Source: Fibrobacterota bacterium
GTDB taxonomy: Bacteria; Fibrobacterota; Fibrobacteria; UBA11236
Direction: 5' to 3'
Assembly: GCA_028287505.1 (NCBI GenBank)
Contig: JAQBPN010000076.1
Location: 145,250 to 209,249, forward strand
Length of the DNA stretch: 64,000 nucleotides
How positions within the stretch are numbered: the first letter of the stretch is position 1; the number at the start of each line of letters is the position of its first letter. The translations under genes were made by a program, and so were the position numbers. Shown in pieces: positions 34,328-43,599 of the stretch. The notes beneath the pieces are model-generated. The model was not told the DNA's origin, ran no database searches, and saw only the letters and a list, made by a program, of their open reading frames with translations.

Positions 34328-35428
34328 ATGAACGTTGAGTCCCTCCTAAAGGAGATGGTGCTCCGCAACGCGTCGGATTTGCATCTGCGCGTGGGCGGCC
34401 AGCCGGCTTTCCGCATCAACGGCGAGCTGTACCGTCTCCAGAACGAGAGGATCACTCCCGAGCAGATGGACCAGTTCATCCTGGATTTGATGGACCGCAA
34501 CCAGAAGACGAATTTCGACGAAAAGCACGAGCTCGACTTCGCCATCGGCATCCGCAATATCGGCCGTTTCCGCGTGAACGCATTCAAGCAGCGCGGCACG
34601 CCCGCCCTGGCCATCCGCGCCATCGTGGGCATCGTGCCCGCCTTCGAGCAGTTGGGCCTTCCGGAAGTCATCCGCGATCTCTCCCTGCGGAAGCGCGGAC
34701 TGATCCTGGTGACCGGCACCACCGGCTCCGGCAAGTCCACCACCTTGGCCTCCATGATCGACCATATCAACGAGCACACATCTTCGAACATCGTCACCAT
34801 CGAGGATCCGATCGAGTTCCTGTACAAGGACAAGAAGAGCATCATCTCCCAGCGGGAAGTCAGTTCGGATACCACCGGTTTCACCACCGCGTTGCGTTCC
34901 GCTTTCCGCCAGGATCCGGACGTCATCCTGGTCGGCGAAATCCGCGATCAGGAGACCATGTCCATCGCGCTCACCGCGGCGGACACGGGCCACCTGGTGC
35001 TTTCGACCCTGCATACCATGAACGCGATCGAAACCGTGAACCGGATCGTGTCCTTTTTCCCGCCCCACCAGCATCAGCAGGTCCGCCTGATGCTTTCGAG
35101 CACCTTGGTGTCCATCATCACTTTACGCCTGCTGGCGCGCAAGGATGGCCGCGGCCGCGTGCCCGCCTGCGAAATCCTTGTCAACAACGCAACCATCAGG
35201 GAACTCCTGACGCAACCCGAGAACACACACATGATAGACGCCAGCATCCGCGAGGGGTATACCCAGTACGGATCGCAATCCTTCGACCAATCCATCCTCC
35301 GGCTGTACCAGGACGAACTGATCAGTTACGAGACCGCCTTGCGCGCCGCCAGCAATCCCGACGACTTCGAACTCAAGGTTCGCGGCGTGGAAGGAACCTC
35401 CGACCGGAGCTGGATGCTCGGTGTTTAA
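34328..35428 (+). CDS. pilT: type IV pilus retraction ATPase, PilT family
   Basis: A 366-residue secretion-type ATPase. N-terminal domain with [16 protein letters not shown], Walker [10 protein letters not shown] at residues 130-138, Asp box ([12 protein letters not shown]), Walker [14 protein letters not shown], His box (HLVLSTLHT), and the PilT AIRNLI-like segment ([16 protein letters not shown]). PilT hexamers power pilus retraction and twitching. No other pilus gene is nearby; it sits between accB and accC, overlapping accC by eight bases. PilU is an alternative name. Confidence 0.93.
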   Translation: MNVESLLKEMVLRNASDLHLRVGGQPAFRINGELYRLQNERITPEQMDQFILDLMDRNQKTNFDEKHELDFAIGIRNIGRFRVNAFKQRGTPALAIRAIVGIVPAFEQLGLPEVIRDLSLRKRGLILVTGTTGSGKSTTLASMIDHINEHTSSNIVTIEDPIEFLYKDKKSIISQREVSSDTTGFTTALRSAFRQDPDVILVGEIRDQETMSIALTAADTGHLVLSTLHTMNAIETVNRIVSFFPPHQHQQVRLMLSSTLVSIITLRLLARKDGRGRVPACEILVNNATIRELLTQPENTHMIDASIREGYTQYGSQSFDQSILRLYQDELISYETALRAASNPDDFELKVRGVEGTSDRSWMLGV

Positions 35429-36776
35429 AAAAATCCTGATCGCCAACAGAGGCGAAATAGCGCTACGCGTCATCCGTTCCTGCAAAGAACTCGGCATCAA
35501 AACGGTGGCCGTGCATTCCACCGCGGATACCCATTCCCTCCACGTCCATTTCGCCGACGAGGACATCTGCATCGGTCCGCCCAATTCCAAGGCCAGCTAT
35601 CTGAACATGAAGCAGATCCTGGCCGCGGCGGAATTGACCAATGCGGACGCCATCCATCCCGGTTACGGCTTCCTTTCCGAGAACGCCAAGTTCGCGGAAA
35701 TGTGCGAAGAGAACCGCATGACCTTCATCGGACCCTCCCCGGATTCCATCCGATCCATGGGCGACAAGAGTTCCGCCAAAGCGGCCATGAAGGCCGCCGG
35801 CGTGCCCTGCATCCCGGGTTCGGAAGGCCTGGTCGCCACCCTGAAGGACGCGATCACGGCGGCCAACGTGGTGGGTTATCCCGTCATCGTCAAGGCCACG
35901 GCCGGCGGCGGCGGACGCGGCATGCGCGTCGCGTTGAACGAAGAGGAGCTGAAAAAGCTGTATCCGGTGGCCGCCTCGGAAGCGCTGGCCAATTTCGGCA
36001 ACGGCAGCCTGTACCTGGAACGTTATTTCACCGAGCCCCGCCACGTGGAAATCCAGCTCATGGGCGACAAGCACGGCAATATGGTCTATCTGGGCGAACG
36101 CGACTGCTCCATCCAGCGCCGCCACCAGAAACTCATCGAGGAAAGCCCCAGTCCGGCCGTTACCCCCGAAGTGAGGGAAAAGATGGGCAAGGTTGCGGTG
36201 GCCGGGGCGAAAGGCGCCGGTTATTACAACGCCGGGACCATCGAATTCCTGTTCGACAAGGACTCCAGTTTTTATTTCATGGAGATGAACACGCGCATCC
36301 AGGTGGAGCATCCGGTGACCGAGGCGGTCACGGGCATCGATTTGGTGCGGGCCCAGATCCTGGTCGCGGCGGGCGAAAAGCTCGAGTTCTCCCAGAAGAG
36401 CATCACGATGGCGGGCCACAGCATCGAGTGCCGCATCAATGCCGAGGACCCGTGGAACGATTTCCGACCCTCTCCCGGCACCATCAGCGATTTCCACCTG
36501 CCGGGCGGCATGGGCGTGCGCATCGACACCCACTGCTATAGCGGGTACGAAGTCCCTCCCAACTACGACAGCATGATCGCCAAGCTCATCGTGCATGCGC
36601 CCACCCGCGAACTCGCCATCGCCCGCATGTTGCGCGCCCTGGACGAGTTCGTGATCGTGGGCGTCAAGACCACGATTGCTTTGCACAAGCGGATCCTGCA
36701 GCATCCGCTGTTCGTCAAGGGCCAATACACCACCAAGTTCCTGGAGCAGCATCCGGAACTGCTGATTGAGAAGTAG
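35421..36776 (+). CDS. accC: biotin carboxylase subunit of acetyl-CoA carboxylase
   Basis: A 451-residue ATP-grasp enzyme that carboxylates the biotin of AccB with bicarbonate and [79 protein letters not shown] and RINAED are all present. The length is normal. GTG 35421 overlaps pilT. It is followed one base later by dapA. Confidence 0.97.
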   Translation: MFKKILIANRGEIALRVIRSCKELGIKTVAVHSTADTHSLHVHFADEDICIGPPNSKASYLNMKQILAAAELTNADAIHPGYGFLSENAKFAEMCEENRMTFIGPSPDSIRSMGDKSSAKAAMKAAGVPCIPGSEGLVATLKDAITAANVVGYPVIVKATAGGGGRGMRVALNEEELKKLYPVAASEALANFGNGSLYLERYFTEPRHVEIQLMGDKHGNMVYLGERDCSIQRRHQKLIEESPSPAVTPEVREKMGKVAVAGAKGAGYYNAGTIEFLFDKDSSFYFMEMNTRIQVEHPVTEAVTGIDLVRAQILVAAGEKLEFSQKSITMAGHSIECRINAEDPWNDFRPSPGTISDFHLPGGMGVRIDTHCYSGYEVPPNYDSMIAKLIVHAPTRELAIARMLRALDEFVIVGVKTTIALHKRILQHPLFVKGQYTTKFLEQHPELLIEK

Positions 36777-36777
36777 C

Positions 36778-37779
36778 ATGTCCGATACCCAAAAGAATCC
36801 CCAGGCCCGCGGCAAGCGCAAGAGCCTTTCCTCAGCCAAGGAATTCACCGGGGTGTTTCCGGCCGTATTCACGCCCCTCAATAACGACGACCCCACCCGG
36901 TTGCGCAATACCATCGACTACGCCAAGGCCAAGATCATCATCGATGATCTCATCGCCGCCGGCGTGGACGGCCTGGTTCCGGTGGGGACCACGGGCCAGA
37001 GCCCCACGGTAAGCCCCAAGCAGCATATCGACTTCATCAAGTTCACCCTGGACTACGTGGACGGACGCGTGCCCATCATCGCCGGCGCGGGATCCAACTG
37101 CACCCGGGAAACGGTGGACATGATCCAGGCTATCCAGCGGGACGCCGGGGAACTGGCCTGCCTCTGCGTGACCGGCTATTACAATAATCCCCCCCAGGAA
37201 GGCCTGGTCCGGCATTTCGAAACCGTGGCCGCCGAGACCGGGGCCAAGCTCGTCATCTACAACGTTCCCGGCCGCACCAGCAGTTACCTGGAGCCGGATA
37301 CCCTGGTGCACCTGAGCCGCAACGCGGACATCATCGGCCTCAAGCAATCCGTCGATTTCCGGAACCCGGGAAAGCACCGGGAGGACACGCAAAGCGTGCT
37401 CCAGCGCGTTTCCGCCGAGGATATTTCCGTGGTCAGCGGCGAGGACGATTCGCTTTACGCCATCCTGGAAATGGGCGGCCGCGGCATCATCACCGCTTCC
37501 GGGAACATTCCCGAGGTTTCGCGGGCCTACCTGAACATCATCAAGGCGTTCCGCGACGGGGATCGTAAGGGCGCCGAAGCCATGCAGGCCGGCCTCGATC
37601 CGATCATCAAAGCGGTATTCTGCCGCAAGAATCCCATCCCTTTGGGGACGTTTTTCAATTCCCCCCTTTATCTGCCCTTGGTTCCTGTGCGGGAAACCAA
37701 GGGGGGCGAAGAAGCCCATGCCAAAATCCTGGAGCTGATTTCCACGTCCGCACCCAGCCTGAAGAAATACCACGGTTAG
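36778..37779 (+). CDS. dapA: 4-hydroxy-tetrahydrodipicolinate synthase family protein
   Basis: A 333-residue class I aldolase-type enzyme joining aspartate semialdehyde and pyruvate on the way to lysine and diaminopimelate. TPLNN near the start, PVGTTGQSPT, the catalytic Tyr in IYNVPGRTS and the Schiff-base Lys in IIGLKQSVDF are visible. The GTTGQSPT motif differs slightly from the usual GTTGE(S/A)xT, and an N-terminal extension of about 25 basic residues is extra, so a related aldolase cannot be ruled out. ATG 36778 is one base after accC. Confidence 0.88.
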   Translation: MSDTQKNPQARGKRKSLSSAKEFTGVFPAVFTPLNNDDPTRLRNTIDYAKAKIIIDDLIAAGVDGLVPVGTTGQSPTVSPKQHIDFIKFTLDYVDGRVPIIAGAGSNCTRETVDMIQAIQRDAGELACLCVTGYYNNPPQEGLVRHFETVAAETGAKLVIYNVPGRTSSYLEPDTLVHLSRNADIIGLKQSVDFRNPGKHREDTQSVLQRVSAEDISVVSGEDDSLYAILEMGGRGIITASGNIPEVSRAYLNIIKAFRDGDRKGAEAMQAGLDPIIKAVFCRKNPIPLGTFFNSPLYLPLVPVRETKGGEEAHAKILELISTSAPSLKKYHG

Positions 37780-37809
37780 GGGCGACCCGGACCGGGGGGA
37801 GGCAATATC

Positions 37810-38139
37810 ATGAAATCGCTTCGTTCCCTCATCGGTTCCACGACACGGGCCAAGATTCTCCTGTACATGAGCGTCTACAAGGAAACCTATCCCCGCGAGC
37901 TGACGATCAACCTGAAGCTGCCGCTTTTCGGCGTGCAGACCCAGCTCAAGAACCTGTTGCGGGGCGGGGTGGTCAAGGTCAAGAAGGACGCCAACCGGCA
38001 GATGTTCAGCTTCAACCCCGACTATGAGTTGAAGAAAGAGTTGTTGGCCCTGCTCAAGAAATCCCTGCAATGCCTGCCTGAGCGCGACCGCGCCCTGTAC
38101 CTGAAGCCTAAAATGACGCCCAGAGCGTCGCGCAAATAA
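37810..38139 (+). CDS. winged-helix DNA-binding protein
   Basis: A 109-residue basic protein. LIGSTTRAKILLYMSVYKETYPRELT reads as the first helices of an ArsR/MarR-like winged helix, LFGVQTQLKNLLRGGVVKV as the recognition helix and wing entry. No ligand-binding Cys cluster is visible. A strong GGGGGGAGG site precedes the ATG. Its target is unknown; it lies between dapA and apt. Confidence 0.7.
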   Translation: MKSLRSLIGSTTRAKILLYMSVYKETYPRELTINLKLPLFGVQTQLKNLLRGGVVKVKKDANRQMFSFNPDYELKKELLALLKKSLQCLPERDRALYLKPKMTPRASRK

Positions 38140-38170
38140 TAGAACGGCCCCCAAAGCCGCCGGAGGTGAT

Positions 38171-38746
38171 ATGGAAGGTACCAAGAAGAAGCCTGCCGCC
38201 TCCGATGCCGAGCGCGCGGAACGCATCCGCTCCAAGATCCGCTGCATCCCCGATTTCCCCAAGCCCGGCATCATGTTCCGGGACATCACCACGCTCTGGA
38301 ACGACGCCGAAGGCTTCTGCCTGTGCATCGACGCCTTCGCCGAGAAATACCGCCCCGTGCAATTCGATTCCATCGTCGGCATCGAAAGCCGCGGCTTCAT
38401 CATCGGCGCGGCGCTGGCCGACCGCTTGGGCAAGGGCTTCATTCCCATCCGCAAGCAGGGCAAGCTCCCCGCGGAGGTGGAGCGTTACGAATACCAGCTG
38501 GAGTACGGAACGGACGTCGTCGAGATCCACAAGGATGCCATCATCCGCGGCCAGCGGGTGCTGCTCATGGACGATCTGATGGCCACCGGCGGGACCATGA
38601 ATGCCTCCATCGAACTCTTGCGCAAGCTGGGCGCGGAGGTGGTTTCCTGCGGCGTGATCGTGGACCTTCCGGATCTGGGCGGCAGCCGGAGCCTGCGTGA
38701 CAAAGGTCACGAAATCATTTCCCTGGTCCAATTCTCCGGCCACTGA
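38171..38746 (+). CDS. apt: adenine phosphoribosyltransferase
   Basis: A 191-residue purine-salvage enzyme converting adenine and PRPP to AMP. IRCIPDFPKPGIMFRDITTL, GIESRGFIIG, IRKQGKLP, YEYQLEYGTD and the PRPP-binding VLLMDDLMATGGTM are characteristic. It carries about 20 extra N-terminal residues. GGAGGTGAT precedes the start. Confidence 0.95.
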   Translation: MEGTKKKPAASDAERAERIRSKIRCIPDFPKPGIMFRDITTLWNDAEGFCLCIDAFAEKYRPVQFDSIVGIESRGFIIGAALADRLGKGFIPIRKQGKLPAEVERYEYQLEYGTDVVEIHKDAIIRGQRVLLMDDLMATGGTMNASIELLRKLGAEVVSCGVIVDLPDLGGSRSLRDKGHEIISLVQFSGH

Positions 38747-38818
38747 CGCCCGCCTGACCGGCGGCTCCTGTGACCCTTTGCACCGACGCATGTACGCCGC
38801 GGGCGTATCTTGGCCGGC

Positions 38819-40423
38819 ATGCTTTATCCATCCCGCCCCCGCCTGCCTGCCCTTTGCCTTTGCCTTTGCCTTCTCGCCGTCCGGACCGCTTGCGCCTTTC
38901 CGGCCCCCATCCTTTCCGAAGCCATGGCCGACCCTACCGCGGTGGCGGATGCCCAGGGTGAATTCCTGGAAGTGGGCAATCCCGGCGCGGACACCTTGCG
39001 GCTGGACAGCCTGCGCATCGATGTGGATGCGCAAAGCCTGGTCCTGACCGGACTGGTCCTGGAACCCGGGGGCGTTTTCCTGCTTTGCCGGGACTCGCTG
39101 CATTCCGCCAACGGCGGCATGGCATGCCGCGCGCAATGGAGCGGTCTGAGCCTGGCGAACGGCCGCGAGACCCGCGTGGGGTTGGCCTGGAACGGAGGCG
39201 AAAGCGCCTTCGTCCTGCCCGCCTCCAGGCCGGGAGTAAGCTGGGAAAACACCTGGGAAGCCGAGGGAGGCTTCGGCCGGTTCCTGCCTTCGGCGGGCGC
39301 CTGGGCGGGCGGGGATTCCGCCACCCCGGGATTCCGCAACAGCCGGAGCGTACGGCAGGCGATGCGGGACTTGGGTATCGTGGAAGTTACCTGGATTCCC
39401 GCGGGGATTTCCGGGAACGCCGCTCCGGGGGAGGGAGTGGTGCAGGTGCGGGTGGAAAACCGGGGAACCGGCCAACCGCCCCGGTCCTTCCTGTCCCTGC
39501 GCCTGGACGCGGACTGGGATGGGGACGCGGAAACGCCCCTGGATTCGGTCGCGGTGGAAATGCCCGCCAGCGGGGAGAGGGTCCTCCGGCTGGGCATGGG
39601 GTCGGGGCTGAGGGGAATCGTGCGCGCCGCCTTGGATCAGGATGAGAATCCCGGCAACGACGTATTCCTGCTGCCGGTGGAACCGGGAAGGCCCTTGGCG
39701 ATCACGGAATGGCGGCCGGCCCCGGAAGCGGGGGAGGCCGAGTGGGTGGAAATCCGCAACCGGACCGGGGACTCCGGCGGCATCGGCCGGCGCCTGGACT
39801 TGAGCCGCGCCGCTTTCAACGGCATGCCTTTGGGAAGCAAGGCGGGCGGGCTGGATCCGGGAGAATTCCTGGTCCTGACGGCCAGCCTGGAACGGTTCCA
39901 CGCCCGTTACGGTCCCATCAAGGCCCGCGTGCTCCAGCCGGCGGGATGGCGGAGCTTGCGCAACTCCGGAGATACCCTGACGTTGACCCTGGCGGGCTTC
40001 ACGGTGGACAGCGTGGTCTACGATGCGGCCGGCGACGCCGTGGTCGATGGGGTTCCGGTCCCGGGGGGCGCGTCCGGCGCGTTGTCCGACTCGCGCGGGG
40101 GATTGCCCGGCACGCCCGGATTCGCAGCCGGGGCGGCCGGGGAAAATGGCTGGACCTTGTCCGGCAAGGTGGCGGGACCGGGGCGCCCCCTGGACGTGGA
40201 AGTGCGGATGGCGGATGGGAAGGACTACGTGCTGCGCCTCTTCGACCTGGAGGGAAACCTGATGCGCGAATTGGCGCGAGGGGGCCCGGGTCGGCGGCTG
40301 CATACCTGGGACGGGTCGGGGGAAGGAGGCGCTGTCTTGAACCCCGGCCCATATATCCTCTGTCTGTCCATGGCGGGCCGCCGTCCGCGGCGCGAGGCAA
40401 TCATCCTGATGGGAGACCGATGA
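38819..40423 (+). CDS. secreted lamin-tail-domain protein with FlgD-like C-terminus
   Basis: A 534-residue exported protein. Signal peptide to about residue 27 (LPALCLCLCLLAVRTACAF). Two lamin-tail-like regions (SEAMADPTAVADAQGEFLEV near 30-170; AITEWRPAPEAGEAEWVEI near 300-420) flank a CARDB-like middle. The end (YVLRLFDLEGNLMREL, HTWDGSGEGG, PGPYILCLSM) is a FlgD Ig-like domain typical of type IX-exported proteins. ATG 38819 is preferred over TTG 38810 by the leader shape. The function is unknown; its stop overlaps the next start (ATGA). Confidence 0.75.
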   Translation: MLYPSRPRLPALCLCLCLLAVRTACAFPAPILSEAMADPTAVADAQGEFLEVGNPGADTLRLDSLRIDVDAQSLVLTGLVLEPGGVFLLCRDSLHSANGGMACRAQWSGLSLANGRETRVGLAWNGGESAFVLPASRPGVSWENTWEAEGGFGRFLPSAGAWAGGDSATPGFRNSRSVRQAMRDLGIVEVTWIPAGISGNAAPGEGVVQVRVENRGTGQPPRSFLSLRLDADWDGDAETPLDSVAVEMPASGERVLRLGMGSGLRGIVRAALDQDENPGNDVFLLPVEPGRPLAITEWRPAPEAGEAEWVEIRNRTGDSGGIGRRLDLSRAAFNGMPLGSKAGGLDPGEFLVLTASLERFHARYGPIKARVLQPAGWRSLRNSGDTLTLTLAGFTVDSVVYDAAGDAVVDGVPVPGGASGALSDSRGGLPGTPGFAAGAAGENGWTLSGKVAGPGRPLDVEVRMADGKDYVLRLFDLEGNLMRELARGGPGRRLHTWDGSGEGGAVLNPGPYILCLSMAGRRPRREAIILMGDR

Positions 40424-41352
40424 GAACGGGGCCGCTCCTGTTCCTGTCCGGCTTGGCCATGCTTGCGGTCCGGCCGGCGCCCTGCGGCAATCAGGCCCTG
40501 GTTTCGGGCGCGTATGCGGCGACCCTGGGGGCGGGGGGCGCCACCGCGGCGGAACGATGCGCCCTGGGGCAGAATCCCGCCGCCTTGCGGCCGGGACGCC
40601 TGGGCGCGCATTTGGATTTCAACCGGCCTTACGGAATGGACGAAATCCAGGTGGCCGAGGCGGGAGGTTTCCTGGACGCGAGCCATTGGGGCGTTTCCGC
40701 CGATTGGCGCCAGACCGGAGTGGCGGGATTGTACGCCGAGCACGGCTTCCAGGTAACCCAAACGTTACGCCTGGGAAGCCCGGGACGCCCGGGAGAAGGC
40801 GGCGCGCATTTTCCCGGAGTCCTGGACCTGGGGGCCGCCTGGAACGGATGGCGGGCGGAATGGCCGGGCGGGAATGCGGAAATGTCCTGGACCCATGGGC
40901 TGGGGTTGGCCTGGCGTCCGTTTCCCCGCCTCAAGGCCGGGGCTTTCGCGTTGGGGCTTCCCCTGGATCAATACTGGGAAACCGAGGGCGAAGCCGCCGC
41001 CCCCGGCCGGTCTTTCACCGATAGGATTCTGCAATGGGGTTTGGAGGCGGACAGCCGGGATCCGGAAGCGGAAACCGGGAGGGGCGGTCCGTGCCAGATC
41101 CTGAGGTTGGATTTCCGGAAAACCGGGGAAACCCCCTGGCGCACCCTGGTCTCGCTCTCCCTGAGCCATCGTTCCGGACTGGAAATCACCGGCGGTTTCG
41201 CCGCTCCGCCGTTCCAGGCCTCCCTGGGGGTCCGGGCGGCATGGGCGGGCTGGGAAGTGCGCCAGGCATTGCGATATCATCGATATCTGGGAAGAACCTG
41301 GCTTTCCGGGCTGTCTTTCTCCCGCGCCACGGGCGCCACCCCCCATAATTGA
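40420..41352 (+). CDS. exported beta-barrel with NPAAL motif (PorV/PorQ-like)
   Basis: A 310-residue exported protein. Signal peptide residues 1-22, then AALGAGGATAAERCALGQNPAAL, a start seen in PorV/PorQ and UPF0164-type barrels (small residues before a conserved NPA). Alternating strands follow (GVSADWRQTGVAGLYAEH, WEVRQALRYHRYLG). It is translationally coupled to the lamin-tail protein, so the two may act together at the cell surface. Assignment to a named family is tentative; it ends in PHN rather than Phe. Confidence 0.65.
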   Translation: MRTGPLLFLSGLAMLAVRPAPCGNQALVSGAYAATLGAGGATAAERCALGQNPAALRPGRLGAHLDFNRPYGMDEIQVAEAGGFLDASHWGVSADWRQTGVAGLYAEHGFQVTQTLRLGSPGRPGEGGAHFPGVLDLGAAWNGWRAEWPGGNAEMSWTHGLGLAWRPFPRLKAGAFALGLPLDQYWETEGEAAAPGRSFTDRILQWGLEADSRDPEAETGRGGPCQILRLDFRKTGETPWRTLVSLSLSHRSGLEITGGFAAPPFQASLGVRAAWAGWEVRQALRYHRYLGRTWLSGLSFSRATGATPHN

Positions 41353-41445
41353 AGGGCATGGGGCTTTTTTGCGGCTCCCGGGATGCGCCAAGCCGGCCTG
41401 GAACCTTGACTTCCGGCGGTATTTGCAAGAGAATAAGGCACTTCC

Positions 41446-42639
41446 ATGATCAAGTTGGGGCTGGACGAAATCAAGCCGGGAATGCTGCTCGCCCGCTCCA
41501 TTGTGAGCGAGTCCGGCGAGCTCTTGCTCTCCGCCGGCAACGTGATAAACGATCGCGTCCTGGTCAAGATGCGCGAAATCGAATTGACCGCGGCCTGGAT
41601 CGCCGAAGAGGGAACCGAAAACGTGATCCCCGAGGAGAACGTCAGCGAGCAGCTGGCCCTCCAGTCCCAGTTCATCGTCAAGGAAAACGCGGACATCCTC
41701 AAGCGGGTCGCGCAAATCAAGACCCTCACCAATACCAACATTTCCAATGCGCTCGCCGACTCATCCCGGTTCAAGAACATCATCGCCGTCGATGAGATGA
41801 AGAGGATCATCAAGCAGATCCTGGATGATCTCCTGAGCAAGGAACCCGTCGCCGTCAACTTCGCATCCATCCGCACCAAGAGCGGGTACCTCTACCAGCA
41901 CGCGCTGGACGTTGCCATCACCGCCATCATCCTGGCCAACAAGCTCAAGTACACCAACCGCGAGATCGAAGAACTCGCCCTGGGCTGTCTGTTGATGGAC
42001 CTTGGCAAGGTGGTGTTTCCGGAAACCCTTCTCAACAAGCCGGGGCAGATGTCCGAAGAGGAACAGCATCTCTACCGGGAGCATCCCACCCTCGGTTACG
42101 CCATTCTGCGCCAGAACGACCGCATCGGCATCACCACTTCCCACGTGGCCTATCAGCACCACGAACGCCAGGATGGCCTGGGCTATCCCCGCGGACTCAG
42201 AGGGGACAACCAGATACCGCTCAAGACCCTGAGCCCCAAAAAGGGGATGATCCACCGTTACGCCGAAATCGCGGCCGTGGCGGACACCTACATCTCCCTG
42301 CTCAGTCCCCGGCCCAATACGGTCGCGCCGCAATCCCCGGACGAAGCCATGCGCGTGGTCATCAAGGCCGCGGGCACGCAACTCAACCGGGCCGTGGTGG
42401 ATGCGTTCATCACCATCGTCCCCGTGTTTCCCGTGGGATCCCGCGTCGTCATCGTCGAGGACAAGAAATACCGGAAGTACACGGGTTTTTCCGGAGTGGT
42501 GGCCCGGTGCAGCATCGCCAACCCGGAGAAGCCGGTTCTCTTGATCATCTTTGATCGGGAAAAAAAGAAAATCAAACCGTGGACCTTGGATATGTCCGAT
42601 GAAGACGGCTTCAAAATCCAGTTCGCGCGCCTGCGTTAG
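41446..42639 (+). CDS. HD-GYP domain protein with altered HD motif
   Basis: A 397-residue cytoplasmic protein: an N-terminal DUF3391-like region (residues 1-100), an HD-GYP domain (about 140-320), then a beta-rich tail (PVGSRVVIVEDKKYRKY). The second metal-site motif, normally HDIGK, reads M184-D185-LGK, while H152, H213, HHE (238-240), DG and GYP (246-248) are kept. HD-GYP enzymes hydrolyse cyclic di-GMP; with the His lost, activity may be reduced or changed. TTGACT at 41406-41411 is a possible -35. Confidence 0.88.
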   Translation: MIKLGLDEIKPGMLLARSIVSESGELLLSAGNVINDRVLVKMREIELTAAWIAEEGTENVIPEENVSEQLALQSQFIVKENADILKRVAQIKTLTNTNISNALADSSRFKNIIAVDEMKRIIKQILDDLLSKEPVAVNFASIRTKSGYLYQHALDVAITAIILANKLKYTNREIEELALGCLLMDLGKVVFPETLLNKPGQMSEEEQHLYREHPTLGYAILRQNDRIGITTSHVAYQHHERQDGLGYPRGLRGDNQIPLKTLSPKKGMIHRYAEIAAVADTYISLLSPRPNTVAPQSPDEAMRVVIKAAGTQLNRAVVDAFITIVPVFPVGSRVVIVEDKKYRKYTGFSGVVARCSIANPEKPVLLIIFDREKKKIKPWTLDMSDEDGFKIQFARLR

Positions 42640-42683
42640 GGCTAATTACTACTTTTGATCGGGAAAGCACCGGATTGACCTCC

Positions 42684-43592
42684 ATGGAACCATCCGAAAC
42701 ATCCGCCTTGGAACTCCCGCAAGCGATCGAGGACTACCTCGACCACCTCCGGGATGCCCGCGGCTATTCCCTGCACACCATCTCGGCCTATTCCCTGGAC
42801 CTGGCGAAACTGACCGCCTGGGCCGCCAAGAAAGGTCCGGTCCGCGCCGTCGATCTGGACAAGCGTACCCTGCAGATGTTCCTCTCCGCCCAGGCCCGCG
42901 GCCTCGCCGCCAGCAGCCAGAGCCGTCTGCTCGCCTGCCTCAAGGGGTTCGGGAAATTCCTGGTGCAGAACCACGGCATGCCTCGCAATCCCGCCCAGAC
43001 CATCGCCTTCCCCAAAAAGGAAAGCAAACTGGTCTCCGTCGCCGGGGCGGAATTCCTGGACGAGGTGCTTGAAGAAGAACCCCAGGGTTTCGCGGCCGCG
43101 CGCACGCGCCTATGCGTGGAGATGTTCTACGGTTCCGGATTGCGCCTGAGCGAATTGACCGGCCTCAAATGGACGCACATCGCCCGGGACGGTTCTTCGG
43201 CGCGCGTGCTGGGCAAGGGAAGCCGCTACCGCACCGTGCCCATCACCGCATCCGCCCGGGCCATGCTGGAAGAATACCGCGCGTTGTGCCGCGAACACGG
43301 GGTGCAGACCACCGCCGGGGCGGTGCTGGTCTCGGCCAAAGGCAAGCCGGTGGGAAACCGCATCATCCAACGCACCGTGACCGACAGGTTGCACGCCATG
43401 GGCCGCCGCGGGAAGTCCTCGCCCCACGTTCTGCGGCATTCGTTCGCGACCCATCTGCTCGACAACGGCGCCGACCTGATGGCGGTGAAGGAAATGCTGG
43501 GGCATTCCTCCCTGTCCACCACCCAGAAATACACCCACGTTTCCGTAAAGAAACTCAAGGAAACCTACGCCAAAGCCCATCCGAGGGCCTGA
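42684..43592 (+). CDS. xerC: tyrosine site-specific recombinase, XerC/XerD type
   Basis: A 302-residue recombinase. N-terminal SAM-like domain (DYLDHLRDARGYSLHTISAY) and C-terminal catalytic domain with Arg in YGSGLRLSEL, Lys in GKGSRYR, HxxR in HVLRHSFATHLLDNG, GHSSLSTTQKYTHVS with the Tyr nucleophile. XerC/D resolve chromosome dimers at dif. No attachment site or phage gene is near, so an integrase role is unlikely. XerC and XerD cannot be told apart here. Confidence 0.93.
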   Translation: MEPSETSALELPQAIEDYLDHLRDARGYSLHTISAYSLDLAKLTAWAAKKGPVRAVDLDKRTLQMFLSAQARGLAASSQSRLLACLKGFGKFLVQNHGMPRNPAQTIAFPKKESKLVSVAGAEFLDEVLEEEPQGFAAARTRLCVEMFYGSGLRLSELTGLKWTHIARDGSSARVLGKGSRYRTVPITASARAMLEEYRALCREHGVQTTAGAVLVSAKGKPVGNRIIQRTVTDRLHAMGRRGKSSPHVLRHSFATHLLDNGADLMAVKEMLGHSSLSTTQKYTHVSVKKLKETYAKAHPRA

Positions 43593-43599
43593 AGGAACC

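Noticed and set aside
42684..43592. Integrase of a mobile element
   Set aside because: Sequence fits XerC/D and no attachment repeats, phage or transposon genes surround it.
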